Shown here: positions 50,044 to 59,303 of the stretch, piece by piece
Layout of the letters: each line of letters opens with the position of its first letter
Position numbering within the stretch: the stretch's first letter is position 1
NCBI RefSeq assembly: GCF_025949665.1
Contig: NZ_JAPDFT010000001.1
Span: 1,860,001-1,924,000, forward strand
Direction: 5' to 3'
Source of the DNA: Chryseobacterium viscerum
Lineage (GTDB): Bacteria > Bacteroidota > Bacteroidia > Flavobacteriales > Weeksellaceae
DNA length: 64,000 nucleotides
Program-made: the position numbers and the translations under genes
The notes under the pieces: generated by a model
What the model saw: only the letters and a program-made list of their open reading frames with translations
What the model was told of the DNA's origin: nothing
The model's database searches: none

Positions 50044-50751
50044 ATGAAGAAGTTATTTTTAGGATTAGCATTAACTGCTGGTACGTTAGCTTTTGCTCAA
50101 GAGACAGAAACAAAAACAGTAAATGCATCACCACTAAAAAACGATGTTCAACCTATTAGATTCGGGATCAAGGCAGGAGGAAACTCAGCTTATTTCAGCC
50201 AGCAGAAATTCGGAATCAATAGTCAGCAATTAGGTTTCCACGCAGGTGCATTTGTTAATATTCCAATTTCAAAACAATTCAGCTTCCAGCCAGAGGTATT
50301 ATTCAACCAAATGGGGGCAAAAGATGTAATGTATTCTACAGAAACTGACAATGGAGTTACGAATGTAAAGACTAAAGTACAGAGCAGAGTAAACATGAAT
50401 TACATTTCAGTACCATTAATGGTTCAGATGAGACCTATCAACAAGTTTTATATTGAAGCAGGACCTGAATTCAGTTATTTCCTTAATGGGAAGAATAAAG
50501 GAGAATCTACTGTAGCAAGTACTACTGGAGGTGTTACAACAACTACTTCAAGTTCTCACTCTACAGATATCGACAAAGATATGATCAACAAATTCAATTT
50601 CGGATTGGGTCTTGGTTTAGGATATGATATCACTTCCAACATCGGTGTAAGTGCAAGATACGTAAACAGCTTAACCAAAATTGACAAAAGCAGACCTGCC
50701 GCTGAAAACAACAACAGAGTATTTCAGTTAGGCCTGAATTATAAATTTTAA
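50044..50751 (+). CDS. Outer-membrane beta-barrel protein, paralogue 4
   Basis: A 235-residue paralogue from the ATG at 50044 (MKKLFLGLALTAGTLAFAQ), with the same barrel blocks: FGIKAGGNSAYFS, GAFVNIPISKQFSFQPEVLF, NKFYIEAGPEFSYFL, FNFGLGLGLGYDITSNIGVS and NRVFQLGLNYKF. It has longer surface loops than the others, including a Thr/Ser-rich stretch (about 150-170). An extended open frame upstream crosses the promoter and is not used. Terminator at 50801-50832. Confidence 0.92.
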   Translation: MKKLFLGLALTAGTLAFAQETETKTVNASPLKNDVQPIRFGIKAGGNSAYFSQQKFGINSQQLGFHAGAFVNIPISKQFSFQPEVLFNQMGAKDVMYSTETDNGVTNVKTKVQSRVNMNYISVPLMVQMRPINKFYIEAGPEFSYFLNGKNKGESTVASTTGGVTTTTSSSHSTDIDKDMINKFNFGLGLGLGYDITSNIGVSARYVNSLTKIDKSRPAAENNNRVFQLGLNYKF

Positions 50752-50800
50752 TTAAACGAACCAATTTTTTAACCCTAAGTGCAGTTATCTGCACGCATAA

Positions 50801-50832
50801 AATAGCCGGAAGAGTTTCTTCCGGCTATTTAT
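50801..50832 (+). terminator. Terminator of barrel gene 4
   Basis: Stem AATAGCCGGAAGA / TCTTCCGGCTATT with a 3-nt loop; a smaller hairpin GTGCAG / CTGCAC lies just before it (50779-50795). Confidence 0.88.
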
Positions 50833-50856
50833 ATTGATAGGTACAATATCTTTTAG

Positions 50857-51804
50857 TTATTCAAATATTCTCGGATCATCACTGATTACTCCGTCAATTC
50901 CCATATCCATTAATTCCTTCAATCTTTCTTTGTTATTTACGGTCCATGGAATTACTTTCATCCCTAATAAATGGCATTCCTTTACCAATTGGGGTGTTAC
51001 AAGATTATGCTCAGGACTGTAAATAGAAGGGGTAAAACTCAGGAACTTCATATCTCCGGCTACTCCATTCAAATGATCAGGATACATTTTGAATTTTTCC
51101 ACAGGAATATTTTTAAAATAAGACTGCTGCTGAGTCCGTTTTTTATCATCCACTTTTTCTACCAGTAAAGCGGTCATGATTTTAGGATATTCTTTGTGAA
51201 GGATTTCCAGGGTTCTGGGATCAAAAGACTGAATAATCACTCTATCCTGGATCTTCTTTTCTACAATAATCTTCATCATCAGATCAACAAATTCTTTCGG
51301 TTCCGGATGAAATATATTATCAGAGAAAGGACGCGTCTTGGTTTCTATATTATAAAAGGGCAATGGTCTCTTTAGTTCACGGGCATAAGCTTCACATGCA
51401 TCTATAACCTCTGAAAAGAGAGGTTTCTGAGCCTTCATTTTCTTTTGATCAGGATAGTTATTAAGCTTTTTAAGGCCTACATCAAATGTTTTAATTTTTG
51501 CATAAGGCATTTCATAAATCTTATAATAAAAACCAGAATCTTTTGGAATATAGGTTCCATCCGGCTTTGTAACCAATTCCGGAGAAAGGAAAGCATCATG
51601 GGAAAGAATCACTTTTTTGTCCTTAGTGATAGCAAGATCCATTTCCAGTGTTGTTATATTCATTTTTAAGGCATTCTTCATTGCCGGGATGGTATTTTCC
51701 GGGTAAAGAGATTTTCCTCCGCGGTGTGCCTGTTTATCAAAAGATTGTGAAACGTAAAGTTGGGTAAATACCAGAAAAATACCGGTGAAAAATGCGTTTT
51801 TCAT
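50857..51804 (-). CDS. Exported glycerophosphodiester phosphodiesterase
   Basis: A 315-residue GDPD. A signal peptide (1-19) is followed by a TIM-barrel with HRGGKSLYPENT (His27-Arg28), the acidic TLEMDLAITKD (Glu54, Asp56) and SHD (His69), the standard metal and catalytic residues. It hydrolyses glycerophosphodiesters to glycerol-3-phosphate and alcohols, here in the periplasm, and so can recycle phospholipid head groups. Convergent with barrel gene 4; a small intergenic gap holds their terminator. Confidence 0.92.
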   Translation of the reverse strand: MKNAFFTGIFLVFTQLYVSQSFDKQAHRGGKSLYPENTIPAMKNALKMNITTLEMDLAITKDKKVILSHDAFLSPELVTKPDGTYIPKDSGFYYKIYEMPYAKIKTFDVGLKKLNNYPDQKKMKAQKPLFSEVIDACEAYARELKRPLPFYNIETKTRPFSDNIFHPEPKEFVDLMMKIIVEKKIQDRVIIQSFDPRTLEILHKEYPKIMTALLVEKVDDKKRTQQQSYFKNIPVEKFKMYPDHLNGVAGDMKFLSFTPSIYSPEHNLVTPQLVKECHLLGMKVIPWTVNNKERLKELMDMGIDGVISDDPRIFE

Positions 51805-51893
51805 ATCCTGAAGTTTTAATCAGATAAAATTAAAACTCTATTGTATATTGTATAATACAGGAATATTAAGCTTCTGCTACATTTATAGAACAA

Positions 51894-51920
51894 AAGAACC
51901 GGGTTTATAGCCCGGCTCTT
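51894..51920 (-). terminator. Terminator of purF
   Basis: Stem AAGAACCGGG / CCCGGCTCTT (one mismatch) with a 7-nt loop, 28 nt beyond the purF stop on the reverse strand. Confidence 0.65.
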
Positions 51921-51947
51921 CCTTTTTTATTATTTCAAAATAAGAGA

Positions 51948-53447
51948 TTAATTGAATAAATCTACCTCTTCTCCTTTTTCTACAGGATATTCTTCAGTAA
52001 AACATCCGAAGCAGTGGTTTGCAGATCCTAAAATGTCTTTCAGGTTATCTATGCTTAAAAACTCTAAGGAATCTACTCCTAAATAATTTTTAAGTTCTTC
52101 TGTCGTCATATTGGCAGAGATCAGATCATCTTTAGAAGGAGTATCAATTCCCAGATAACATGGTGCAATGATTGGCGGAGAAACACTTCTGAAGTGAATT
52201 TCCTTTACTCCTGCATCTTTCAGAATCTTAACAAGTCTCTTAGAGGTTGTCCCTCGAACGATAGAGTCATCAATGATCACTACTCTTTTATCTTTCATTT
52301 CAGAAATGATCGGGTTCAGTTTAAGGTTCACTACCCTTTCTCTCATTTCCTGTGTAGGAACAATGAAACTTCTTCCGATATATCTGTTTTTAATCAAAAC
52401 AGGACGGAAAGGGATTCCTGAAGCTTTAGAGAAACCAATGGCAGCAGGAACTCCGGAATCCGGAACTCCAATCACCAGATCAGCTTCTACAGGAGCCTGT
52501 TCCCAGATTTTCTCCCCAGATTTTTCTCTGATCTCGTATACATTGATGTTCTCTAAGGTAGAGTCAGGTCTTGCAAAATAGATATATTCAAAAGAACAGA
52601 TTCTCTGCTTTCCTTTTGCTTCATCCATCATATAAGAATGAAGTTTTCCAGGCTCGTTTTCATTGGTATAAATGATCTCACCAGGAAGAATATCACGTAC
52701 ATATTGAGCTCCTACAGCATCCAGTGCCACAGATTCTGAAGCTACTACATAAGATCTTTCATCTATAGCTCCCAAAACCAATGGGCGGATTCCGTTGAAG
52801 TCTCTGAATGCAAAGAATTTATTTCTTGTCATTCCCACTACGGAATAAGCTCCTTCGATCTTTTCCATGGTTGCTTTAATAGCGCCGCGAAGACCTAAAT
52901 CAAGGTTTTTCTGGATCAGTCTCAGGATCACCTCAGAATCGGATGTAGCTCTGAAAACTACGCCTTCAGCTTCTAATTCTTGTTTTAATTCTTTTGCATT
53001 GGTAAGGTTACCGTTGTGTGCTATAGAAAGTATAATCTGGTCATATTCGTTTTTTGCGAAAAATGGCTGGAAGTTATATTTCTTTTTATCTCCTGCAGTG
53101 GTATAACGGGTATGTCCAATTGCAGAATTTCCCATAAAAGTTTCAGGTTCCTGAATGTCTTTATAAACATCTAAAACCAGTCCTTCATCTTTCATGTTGG
53201 TAATTCTTCCATCTTTTAAAACGGAAATACCACAAGCTTCCTGGCCTCTGTGCTGTAATGCAAAAAGCCCGAACTGTGAAAGTGAGAAAGTATCCAGATC
53301 ATTATCCGAATACAATCCGAAGATCCCACACTCTTCATTGGGAGCATCCAGTCTTTCCTCTTCCTGAGTTCTGAAAAGATTTCTTCCGTAAGTCTGGGTT
53401 TCAAACTGTTTTAAATATTCACTTTTATGAATGTCTAAACTTTTCAT
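51948..53447 (-). CDS. purF: Amidophosphoribosyltransferase
   Basis: A 499-residue PurF catalysing the first committed step of purine synthesis. The N-terminal nucleophile Cys40 (NEECGIFGLYS) follows a 39-residue leader, longer than the 11-residue propeptide of Bacillus. The phosphoribosyltransferase domain has VIIDDSIVRGTTSKRL. Cysteines in CSFEYIYFARPDS, APCYLGID and CFGCFTEEYP match the [4Fe-4S] ligands of the Bacillus-type enzyme. The leader may be cleaved or the start may lie inside it. It follows purC after 134 nt on the reverse strand. Confidence 0.95.
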   Translation of the reverse strand: MKSLDIHKSEYLKQFETQTYGRNLFRTQEEERLDAPNEECGIFGLYSDNDLDTFSLSQFGLFALQHRGQEACGISVLKDGRITNMKDEGLVLDVYKDIQEPETFMGNSAIGHTRYTTAGDKKKYNFQPFFAKNEYDQIILSIAHNGNLTNAKELKQELEAEGVVFRATSDSEVILRLIQKNLDLGLRGAIKATMEKIEGAYSVVGMTRNKFFAFRDFNGIRPLVLGAIDERSYVVASESVALDAVGAQYVRDILPGEIIYTNENEPGKLHSYMMDEAKGKQRICSFEYIYFARPDSTLENINVYEIREKSGEKIWEQAPVEADLVIGVPDSGVPAAIGFSKASGIPFRPVLIKNRYIGRSFIVPTQEMRERVVNLKLNPIISEMKDKRVVIIDDSIVRGTTSKRLVKILKDAGVKEIHFRSVSPPIIAPCYLGIDTPSKDDLISANMTTEELKNYLGVDSLEFLSIDNLKDILGSANHCFGCFTEEYPVEKGEEVDLFN

Positions 53448-53581
53448 TTCTATTTTTTCTAATTGTAGATCTTAGAAGTCAGATTTCAGATCAAAAGCTA
53501 ACTTCAAATTTTAATTTTGCTTTAAATAACAAAGTATTTTCAGCACCAACATCTGATATCTGAAATCTGGTATCTGAAATC

Positions 53582-54304
53582 TTATTTCTGTAAAAGATTT
53601 TTAAGACGATTGTAGATTTCAACATAAGCCTCAGTAACTTCTCCTAAGTCTCTTCTGAATCTGTCTTTATCTAATTTCTTCATGGTATCTTTATCCCAAA
53701 GTCTGCAGGTATCAGGAGAGATTTCATCTGCTAAGATGATTTCACCGTCTGAAGTTTTACCTAATTCGATTTTGAAATCTACAAGGATGATGTTGATCTT
53801 GTCAAACAGATCGATAAGGATTTCGTTGATGTCTGAAGTAAGCTCATACATTTCGTCAAGCTCTTCGTAAGTAGCAGCTCCTAAGAAAACAGCATGGTGA
53901 TCATTGATAAGTGGATCTCCCAATTCGTCTTTTTTGTAGCAGATATCGAAGATGGTTACCGGAGATTTGATTCCTTCTTCCACTCCTAATCTTTGTGCCA
54001 TACTTCCTGCAGAGTAGTTTCTTACCACCATCTCCAAAGGAATGATAGATACTTTTCTTACCAACTGCTCTCTTTCGTCCAATTGTTTGATGAAATGAGT
54101 TTTGATTCCTTTTTCATTTAAGTATTCAAAAATAAGGGTTGTGATGGCGTTGTTCATTTCCCCTTTAAGATCAACCTGACCTTTCTTTTGAGCGTTAAAT
54201 GCTGTAGCATCGTCTTTGAAACGTACTACTACTTCATCAGGATTATCGGTTGCAAATACCTGTTTTGCTTTCCCCTCGTACAACATTTCTTTCTTTTGAC
54301 TCAT
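53582..54304 (-). CDS. purC: Phosphoribosylaminoimidazole-succinocarboxamide synthase
   Basis: A 240-residue SAICAR synthetase of the bacterial type, which joins CAIR and aspartate using ATP in purine synthesis. Signatures are [10 protein letters not shown] at the start, [14 protein letters not shown] and the [12 protein letters not shown] metal/nucleotide motif. It lies upstream of purF; between them 53448-53581 holds three imperfect copies of an ATCTGAAATCT-like sequence. The two genes form a purine cluster, but other pur genes are not in the window. Confidence 0.95.
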   Translation of the reverse strand: MSQKKEMLYEGKAKQVFATDNPDEVVVRFKDDATAFNAQKKGQVDLKGEMNNAITTLIFEYLNEKGIKTHFIKQLDEREQLVRKVSIIPLEMVVRNYSAGSMAQRLGVEEGIKSPVTIFDICYKKDELGDPLINDHHAVFLGAATYEELDEMYELTSDINEILIDLFDKINIILVDFKIELGKTSDGEIILADEISPDTCRLWDKDTMKKLDKDRFRRDLGEVTEAYVEIYNRLKNLLQK

Positions 54305-54340
54305 AATTTTACTTTCTAAATTGTAGTTAGATTTATTGAT

Positions 54341-55036
54341 TTATTTTATAATTATTCCTGTTAAGACAGCCAGCCCAAAACTCAGCAGGGTACCAATTAG
54401 TACATATTCTGTAAGTTTTCTCTGTTTTGCCTGTGCAAGGTCGCTGAATCTGAAAACAGATTTGGCAGCCACCATGAAACCTACGCCTTCCCAGTGATTC
54501 ACCATAATAAAAGTGAAAACCAGCAGACGTTCTAAAATTCCGATATATTTTCCGGCACTTGATAAAGATTCGGTTTGAATAGTGTTTGGGCCATCCGGAG
54601 CAGGTGTCCATGATGACAATAAGATTTTGATAAAAATAGATGCGGGTGTTGTCAGAAACAATGCGGCCATGATTATCTTCAAAAACTCCTGATTCTGCAA
54701 AAAGCTGAAGCTGAATTCCTGAAAATAAAAAGAAACTCCAGCAATCACCAGAACATGCAGCAGCTGATCAATGAAAAACCATCTTTTCTTAGTCTTTGCA
54801 TTTTGAAATGTAAGCTTGGCGGCATCAATAATGAAGTGAGTGATCCCTACCAAAACAGCTACCCACCAAAGTTTCAGATCCCAAAGGAAAATAAAACTTA
54901 ATACAGTGTGAATCAGAATGTGAAAGTATAAAAACTTACTTTTTAGTTTATAGTTTTCCTTATCTGCAACCCATGAATTTGGCTGAAGTATAAAATCTCC
55001 GAGTAGATGTGCCAATATGAGTCTGATAAAGATCAT
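54341..55036 (-). CDS. DUF3307 integral membrane protein
   Basis: A 231-residue membrane protein. DUF3307 covers about 1-120 (LAHLLGDFILQPNSWVADKE, HILIHTVLSFIFLW, THFIIDAAKL), with six or more hydrophobic helices in all. It starts 2 nt after the SatD gene, so they are co-transcribed. DUF3307-SatD pairs recur in many bacteria. The function is not established; a membrane stress role is a guess only. Confidence 0.85.
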   Translation of the reverse strand: MIFIRLILAHLLGDFILQPNSWVADKENYKLKSKFLYFHILIHTVLSFIFLWDLKLWWVAVLVGITHFIIDAAKLTFQNAKTKKRWFFIDQLLHVLVIAGVSFYFQEFSFSFLQNQEFLKIIMAALFLTTPASIFIKILLSSWTPAPDGPNTIQTESLSSAGKYIGILERLLVFTFIMVNHWEGVGFMVAAKSVFRFSDLAQAKQRKLTEYVLIGTLLSFGLAVLTGIIIK

Positions 55037-55038
55037 GC

Positions 55039-55644
55039 CTATAGTTCTGAGATTTTCTTTCTGAAATACTGGTTGGTTTCCACGATGAGCTCATAGTTAG
55101 CTCGTTTCAGTCTCTGGCTTACAGAAGACTGTGAAATAGCAAATCTTTTAGCAAGATCTTCCTGGGTGATATCCTGATTCATGATCATTTCATGAATAAT
55201 CTCTGCCGTAGCCATAGTCCAGTTGTCAAAATCTTTGGATGACCATTTCAACAGGATATTAAGATCCCTATCCACCGGGTCACTGGATGTTTTGATGGCA
55301 ACGGTATGTCCGTCATTTTTAAGGTCATTAAGCAGTCTTCCGGAATGTACATAAGCTGTACCATTGGATTCTGTGATTTTCTCAGAAGAGAAACTTTCTT
55401 CACCAATACCTATGGCCATCCTTACATCTAAATTTTCCTGACTTTTAATAAGAGATTTTATGGCTAGAAACCGCCAGAAAACGTCATCAATATTACATTT
55501 GAACTGGAACTCATCTCCTCTGTAGATTTCCCATGTGCCGGGAGCGCTTCCCCATCTTTCGAGAAGATTTTTAAGTCTGGTAATCCAAACTTCAGTGTCC
55601 GCATGCTGTGAATTTATAATATCACCGGTAATGACCGCTATCAT
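55039..55644 (-). CDS. SatD-family protein with C-terminal helix-turn-helix
   Basis: A 201-residue SatD-family protein. The N-terminal alpha/beta domain starts MIAVITGDIINS and includes IYRGDEFQFK and VRMAIGIGEE, a nucleotidyl-cyclase-like pattern. A C-terminal helix-turn-helix (about 155-195, QEDLAKRFAISQSSVSQRLK) marks it as a DNA-binding member. It is first in a two-gene unit with DUF3307. Tandem 20-bp palindromes begin 8 bp before its start codon, so it probably regulates itself. SatD roles in acid or envelope stress are known in streptococci only. Confidence 0.84.
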   Translation of the reverse strand: MIAVITGDIINSQHADTEVWITRLKNLLERWGSAPGTWEIYRGDEFQFKCNIDDVFWRFLAIKSLIKSQENLDVRMAIGIGEESFSSEKITESNGTAYVHSGRLLNDLKNDGHTVAIKTSSDPVDRDLNILLKWSSKDFDNWTMATAEIIHEMIMNQDITQEDLAKRFAISQSSVSQRLKRANYELIVETNQYFRKKISEL

Positions 55645-55648
55645 ACTG

Positions 55649-55731
55649 CAAATATAAGCATAATTACTTATAAATAAAAAATATAAGCAGAAACACTTAT
55701 AGATATTGATTATTAGTGAATCTGCTTATAT
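55649..55731 (-). promoter_or_regulatory. Tandem imperfect palindromes and leaderless promoter of the SatD gene
   Basis: TATAAGCATAATTACTTATA (55653-55672) and TATAAGCAGAAACACTTATA (55682-55701) share TATAAGCA-N5-ACTTATA and start 29 bp apart. A half site CTGCTTATATC follows at 55722. A TATATTTG -7 element on the reverse strand (55656-55649) overlaps the first palindrome and puts transcription start at or next to the ATG (55644), so the mRNA is probably leaderless and the first palindrome is an autorepressor site. Confidence 0.65.
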
Positions 55732-55979
55732 CGATTATATAGTAACCATAAGGTTTTTAAGCCTTTAACAAAAAATGTAAAATTATGAAAATGTAAAAAA
55801 CTAATAAAAATTTCTTATTACGTTTACTTTAACTCTACATTTTCTTACCTTATTTTAAGTAAGAAGCTATTCCTGCTATCCGCTCATACTCCTCGCTCCC
55901 TCCTTTTCTCCCTTATGCTGTGGGGTAACCACTTCTATCAGGGCTAAACCTGTCATTGTGAGAGCAAAGCGAAAAAATA

Positions 55980-56011
55980 AACCTAACAGGTTTTTAAAAC
56001 CTGTTAGGTTT
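55980..56011. repeat. Palindromic intergenic repeat (AACCTAACAGGTTT type)
   Basis: A palindrome with arms AACCTAACAGGTTTT / AAAACCTGTTAGGTT, near-perfect, between the satD promoter region and the EndA gene. It could be a terminator but is also of the form seen at 23055. The remaining part of the 395-bp gap (55740-55975) has no gene or clear signal. Confidence 0.65.
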
Positions 56012-56039
56012 GGCTGACAGTATTTAAATCTGATTTTAT

Positions 56040-57953
56040 TTACTTTTTAATAAACTGATGCGCTTTCTCATCAAGCTTTAAGAAATACAATCCTGTAGGA
56101 ATCCCCTGCACCGAAATACTTTTCTTATTTCTGAACGGATCTTTTTCTGTGTAGATCACCTTTCCTGAAAGATCTATGATCTGGGCTGTTTTTACCTTTT
56201 CCGTTTCTCCGTTTACATAAAGATTGTCATAAACCGGGTTTGGATATATTGTAAATTCATTATTGGCAGTAATCAGCTCTGCAGTAGATAGTGTGCCACC
56301 CAAATTCTGACAGTAATTAGCCGGATAAGACTCCCATTCACTGATATTGAATGTATCTGCAGGTTTATTGATGGTGTTTTTTCTATATAAAGAGATATTC
56401 CCGTTATTATTGGTAGTATATTTTATGCCGATCGCATCTATAGTAACCGTTTTATTGTAAGCAAGTTCCACGTAATTTTGTCCTGCAAACAGCATAGGAT
56501 CAGAAGCCGTTACAAATCTTGCCTGATCATTGGTATAGCATGACAAAGTAGCTTTTGGATTCAAAATAACAAAAGTTTCATTATTACCAACTTTACCTTC
56601 CAGTTCATAGGTATCTCCACTGTAAATAGCTCCTGAAGAATTGTTTTTAAACTGAATATTAATTCTGTAATTATTTAAATTTACCTCATGTCCCGTTTTA
56701 TTGACAATTTCAAGAGCGTTATTCTTAACGAAATCTGTATTGGTTCCTGATATGTATTTTGTAATCATAAGATCCGGAGCAAACAAATCCGAAGCAATTG
56801 TTGAAGCTGTAACCGTATTACTGAACGGAGATTCCAGATAGGCTTTATCAAAAGCTCTCACAGTAAAAGTATAAGTTGTTGACGGATTCAGGTGGTCTAT
56901 GCTTATAGAAGTTCCCTTTGTAACAGCTACAGGTGTTGCGGAACCATTCATATAAACTCTGTATCCTAAAACATCGGTATCAGGAGAAGCCGCCCAGTTC
57001 AGATTAATAAAATAAGCGTTCTGCTGTGTTGAAACCAATGATCCGGGAGCTGCCGGCGCAACATTATCAGGAGTTTCAGACCAGATCAGATCAATCCATT
57101 CAGGATGATCAATAAATGGATTTCTGTTTTTTTGTATCGTATAAATAGTATTATTTCTGTCAATTTCTCTTTGCGACACAGGATCTGAGGCACTCCATTG
57201 TTTCAGCATGGCAACATATGGAAGATCAACGGCTCTTTCTTCAGTTCCGTCAAGCGGGCACTGATCTGTAGCCGGTGTTATATTGGCTGATGTAGTATAA
57301 GCTGTATTAAATGACCCAAGTTTCCCCTCATATCTCACTGCAAAATACAATAACGTCCTTGCAATATCGCCTTTAAATTCATTAATAGGTTCGTAAACTC
57401 TTCCGGTATAAGGATAATTTGGAATTGCAGCATTGGATATCCTCGAAGTATTGGTAAAAATATAATGATTTGTATTGTTTCCTATTCCATAAGGATAATT
57501 ATTCCTTCGCTGGTTGATATAGGCATCAACAGGAATAATGAAGTTCAGATCCGAATACATAGGATAATCACTTATAGAAGAGCTTGTACTGAATGTACTT
57601 TGCGGCATCATATGCTCTCTGTTATAGCCCAAACCTTCTCCTCCTGCACCCGCGATCAACTGATCTGCCTTATATTCATAAGCATCCGGCCCCAAAGGCT
57701 TTTCCGAATAGATATCCAGCAGATATTGAGTATTGGAAGCATCATGATCATAATATTTATCAAGATCGGTCTGATTATAGAGCACCTTCAGATCATCATA
57801 ATGCCAGTTAATCATTTTATCCGAAATAATATCGTGAAGTTTCGACTTCAGAGCATATCCCGTCAATCCAGCTGTTCCATCATAATATCCGGCAGGTGCC
57901 TGCGCAAAAATAAAAGAAGAAGCTAAAATGATAGGAAGTAAAATTTTTTTCAT
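56040..57953 (-). CDS. Secreted endonuclease I with FN3, lamin-tail-like and T9SS domains
   Basis: A 637-residue secreted nuclease. A signal peptide (1-18, FIFAQ) is followed by an endonuclease I domain of the NucM/EndA His-Me finger type (about 25-300) with GYNREHMMPQSTF and catalytic His114. An FN3 module (about 310-400) ends in STTYTFTVRAFD. A lamin-tail-like domain (about 405-540) follows, and a C-terminal T9SS type A sorting domain (YPNPVYDNLYVNG, LPTGLYFLK-like). It should be exported by the type IX system to the surface or medium and degrade DNA for nutrients. The lamin-tail module is a common partner in such nucleases. Confidence 0.92.
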   Translation of the reverse strand: MKKILLPIILASSFIFAQAPAGYYDGTAGLTGYALKSKLHDIISDKMINWHYDDLKVLYNQTDLDKYYDHDASNTQYLLDIYSEKPLGPDAYEYKADQLIAGAGGEGLGYNREHMMPQSTFSTSSSISDYPMYSDLNFIIPVDAYINQRRNNYPYGIGNNTNHYIFTNTSRISNAAIPNYPYTGRVYEPINEFKGDIARTLLYFAVRYEGKLGSFNTAYTTSANITPATDQCPLDGTEERAVDLPYVAMLKQWSASDPVSQREIDRNNTIYTIQKNRNPFIDHPEWIDLIWSETPDNVAPAAPGSLVSTQQNAYFINLNWAASPDTDVLGYRVYMNGSATPVAVTKGTSISIDHLNPSTTYTFTVRAFDKAYLESPFSNTVTASTIASDLFAPDLMITKYISGTNTDFVKNNALEIVNKTGHEVNLNNYRINIQFKNNSSGAIYSGDTYELEGKVGNNETFVILNPKATLSCYTNDQARFVTASDPMLFAGQNYVELAYNKTVTIDAIGIKYTTNNNGNISLYRKNTINKPADTFNISEWESYPANYCQNLGGTLSTAELITANNEFTIYPNPVYDNLYVNGETEKVKTAQIIDLSGKVIYTEKDPFRNKKSISVQGIPTGLYFLKLDEKAHQFIKK

Positions 57954-58117
57954 GCCTTAAAAATTGGGAACCAAAATAGTGAAATAAAAAACGTAAAAGA
58001 GTGAATATTTTATTAAGAAAACATTAATTCTGAAGATATAAAAAATTGAAAATTAAACGCATTACTGCTTAAATATTATGAATGAAATAATTTATTTTAG
58101 CATTCCATCAATTTGGT

Positions 58118-58125
58118 TATCTTTG
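58118..58125 (+). promoter_or_regulatory. -7 element (TATCTTTG) of the acyl-CoA dehydrogenase gene
   Basis: Exact TAnnTTTG match ending 18 nt before the ATG at 58144. It supports that ATG over an upstream one at 58078, which would precede the promoter. Confidence 0.55.
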
Positions 58126-58143
58126 GGCACTAACTATTATTAT

Positions 58144-59283
58144 ATGAATACAGAGACTATTGACAGCATCAAAATGATAGCGGAGACGGCTAGAGAATTT
58201 GCAGAAAAGAACATCAGACCGAACATTATGGAGTGGGATGAAAGCCAGACTTTTCCAAAAGACTTATTCCACCAGTTAGGTGAGATGGGTTTTATGGGAA
58301 TTGTTGTTCCTGAGCAATATGGAGGTTCTGGTTTAGGTTATCATGAGTATGTTACTATTCTGGATGAAATTTCTCAGGTTGACCCATCTATTGGTCTTTC
58401 TGTAGCAGCACACAACTCACTTTGTACCAATCACATCTATGAATTTGGAAATGAAGAACAAAGACACAAATGGCTTCCTCAGTTAGCTTCCGGAAAAGTA
58501 ATCGGAGCTTGGGGACTTACAGAGCACAATACAGGTTCAGATTCAGGAGGCATGTCTACTACCGCTGTAAAAGATGGTAACGAATGGGTTATCAACGGAG
58601 CTAAAAACTTTATCACTCACGCTATTTCAGGAGACATTGCTGTAGTAATGACAAGAACTGGAGAAATAGGTGCTAAGAATAACTCTACAGCTTTTGTTTT
58701 AGAAAAAGGAATGCCTGGGTTCACTTCCGGGAAAAAAGAAAATAAATTAGGAATGCGTGCTTCCGAAACAGCAGAATTAATTTTTGACAATGTTCGCGTA
58801 CCGGATTCCCACCGTTTAGGAGAAGTAGGTGAAGGTTTCAAGCAGGCTATGAAAGTATTGGATGGAGGTAGAATTTCTATCGCTGCACTAAGCTTAGGTA
58901 CTGCGAGAGGAGCTTACAAAGCTGCTTTGAAATATGCAAAAGAAAGACATCAATTCGGGAAGCCTATTGCAGATTTCCAGGCTATCAATTTTATGTTAGC
59001 AGATATGGCTACAGAAATTGATGCGGCTGAGCTTCTTATCCAAAGAGCTTCTACCCTGAAAAACGCAAAACAGAAAATGACAAAAGAAGGAGCTATGGCT
59101 AAGCTGTATGCTTCTGAAGCTTGTGTAAGAATTTCTAATAATGCAGTTCAGATTTTCGGAGGATACGGTTATACAAAAGACTTCCCTGCCGAAAAGTTCT
59201 ATAGAGACTCTAAACTTTGTACCATAGGTGAAGGTACTTCTGAAATCCAAAGACTGGTAATTGGAAGAGATATTACAAAATAA
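58144..59283 (+). CDS. Acyl-CoA dehydrogenase
   Basis: A 379-residue FAD-dependent acyl-CoA dehydrogenase when begun at 58144 (MNTETIDSIKMIAET). It has PEQYGGSG, GLTEHNTGSDSGGMSTTA, the catalytic-type Glu/Gly region FGGYGYTKDFPAEKFYRD and IGEGTSEIQRLVIGR at the end, the standard signature of short/medium-chain enzymes such as butyryl- or isovaleryl-type. It oxidises acyl-CoA in fatty-acid or branched-chain amino-acid degradation. Chain length cannot be told. The DinB gene follows 20 nt on and is co-transcribed. Confidence 0.93.
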   Translation: MNTETIDSIKMIAETAREFAEKNIRPNIMEWDESQTFPKDLFHQLGEMGFMGIVVPEQYGGSGLGYHEYVTILDEISQVDPSIGLSVAAHNSLCTNHIYEFGNEEQRHKWLPQLASGKVIGAWGLTEHNTGSDSGGMSTTAVKDGNEWVINGAKNFITHAISGDIAVVMTRTGEIGAKNNSTAFVLEKGMPGFTSGKKENKLGMRASETAELIFDNVRVPDSHRLGEVGEGFKQAMKVLDGGRISIAALSLGTARGAYKAALKYAKERHQFGKPIADFQAINFMLADMATEIDAAELLIQRASTLKNAKQKMTKEGAMAKLYASEACVRISNNAVQIFGGYGYTKDFPAEKFYRDSKLCTIGEGTSEIQRLVIGRDITK

Positions 59284-59303
59284 ATCTTTAAATCCCGATA
59301 CAA

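Noticed and set aside
53448..53581. Possible riboswitch or repeat array between purC and purF
   Set aside because: Only three short imperfect copies of an ATCTGAAATCT-like sequence; no purine riboswitch core pattern is visible.
57465..57926. A 153-codon + strand frame inside the endonuclease gene
   Set aside because: Antisense shadow of a strong, domain-supported gene; no similarity or promoter.
58078..58143. Upstream ATG of the acyl-CoA dehydrogenase
   Set aside because: It precedes the -7 element at 58118 and adds residues without family match.
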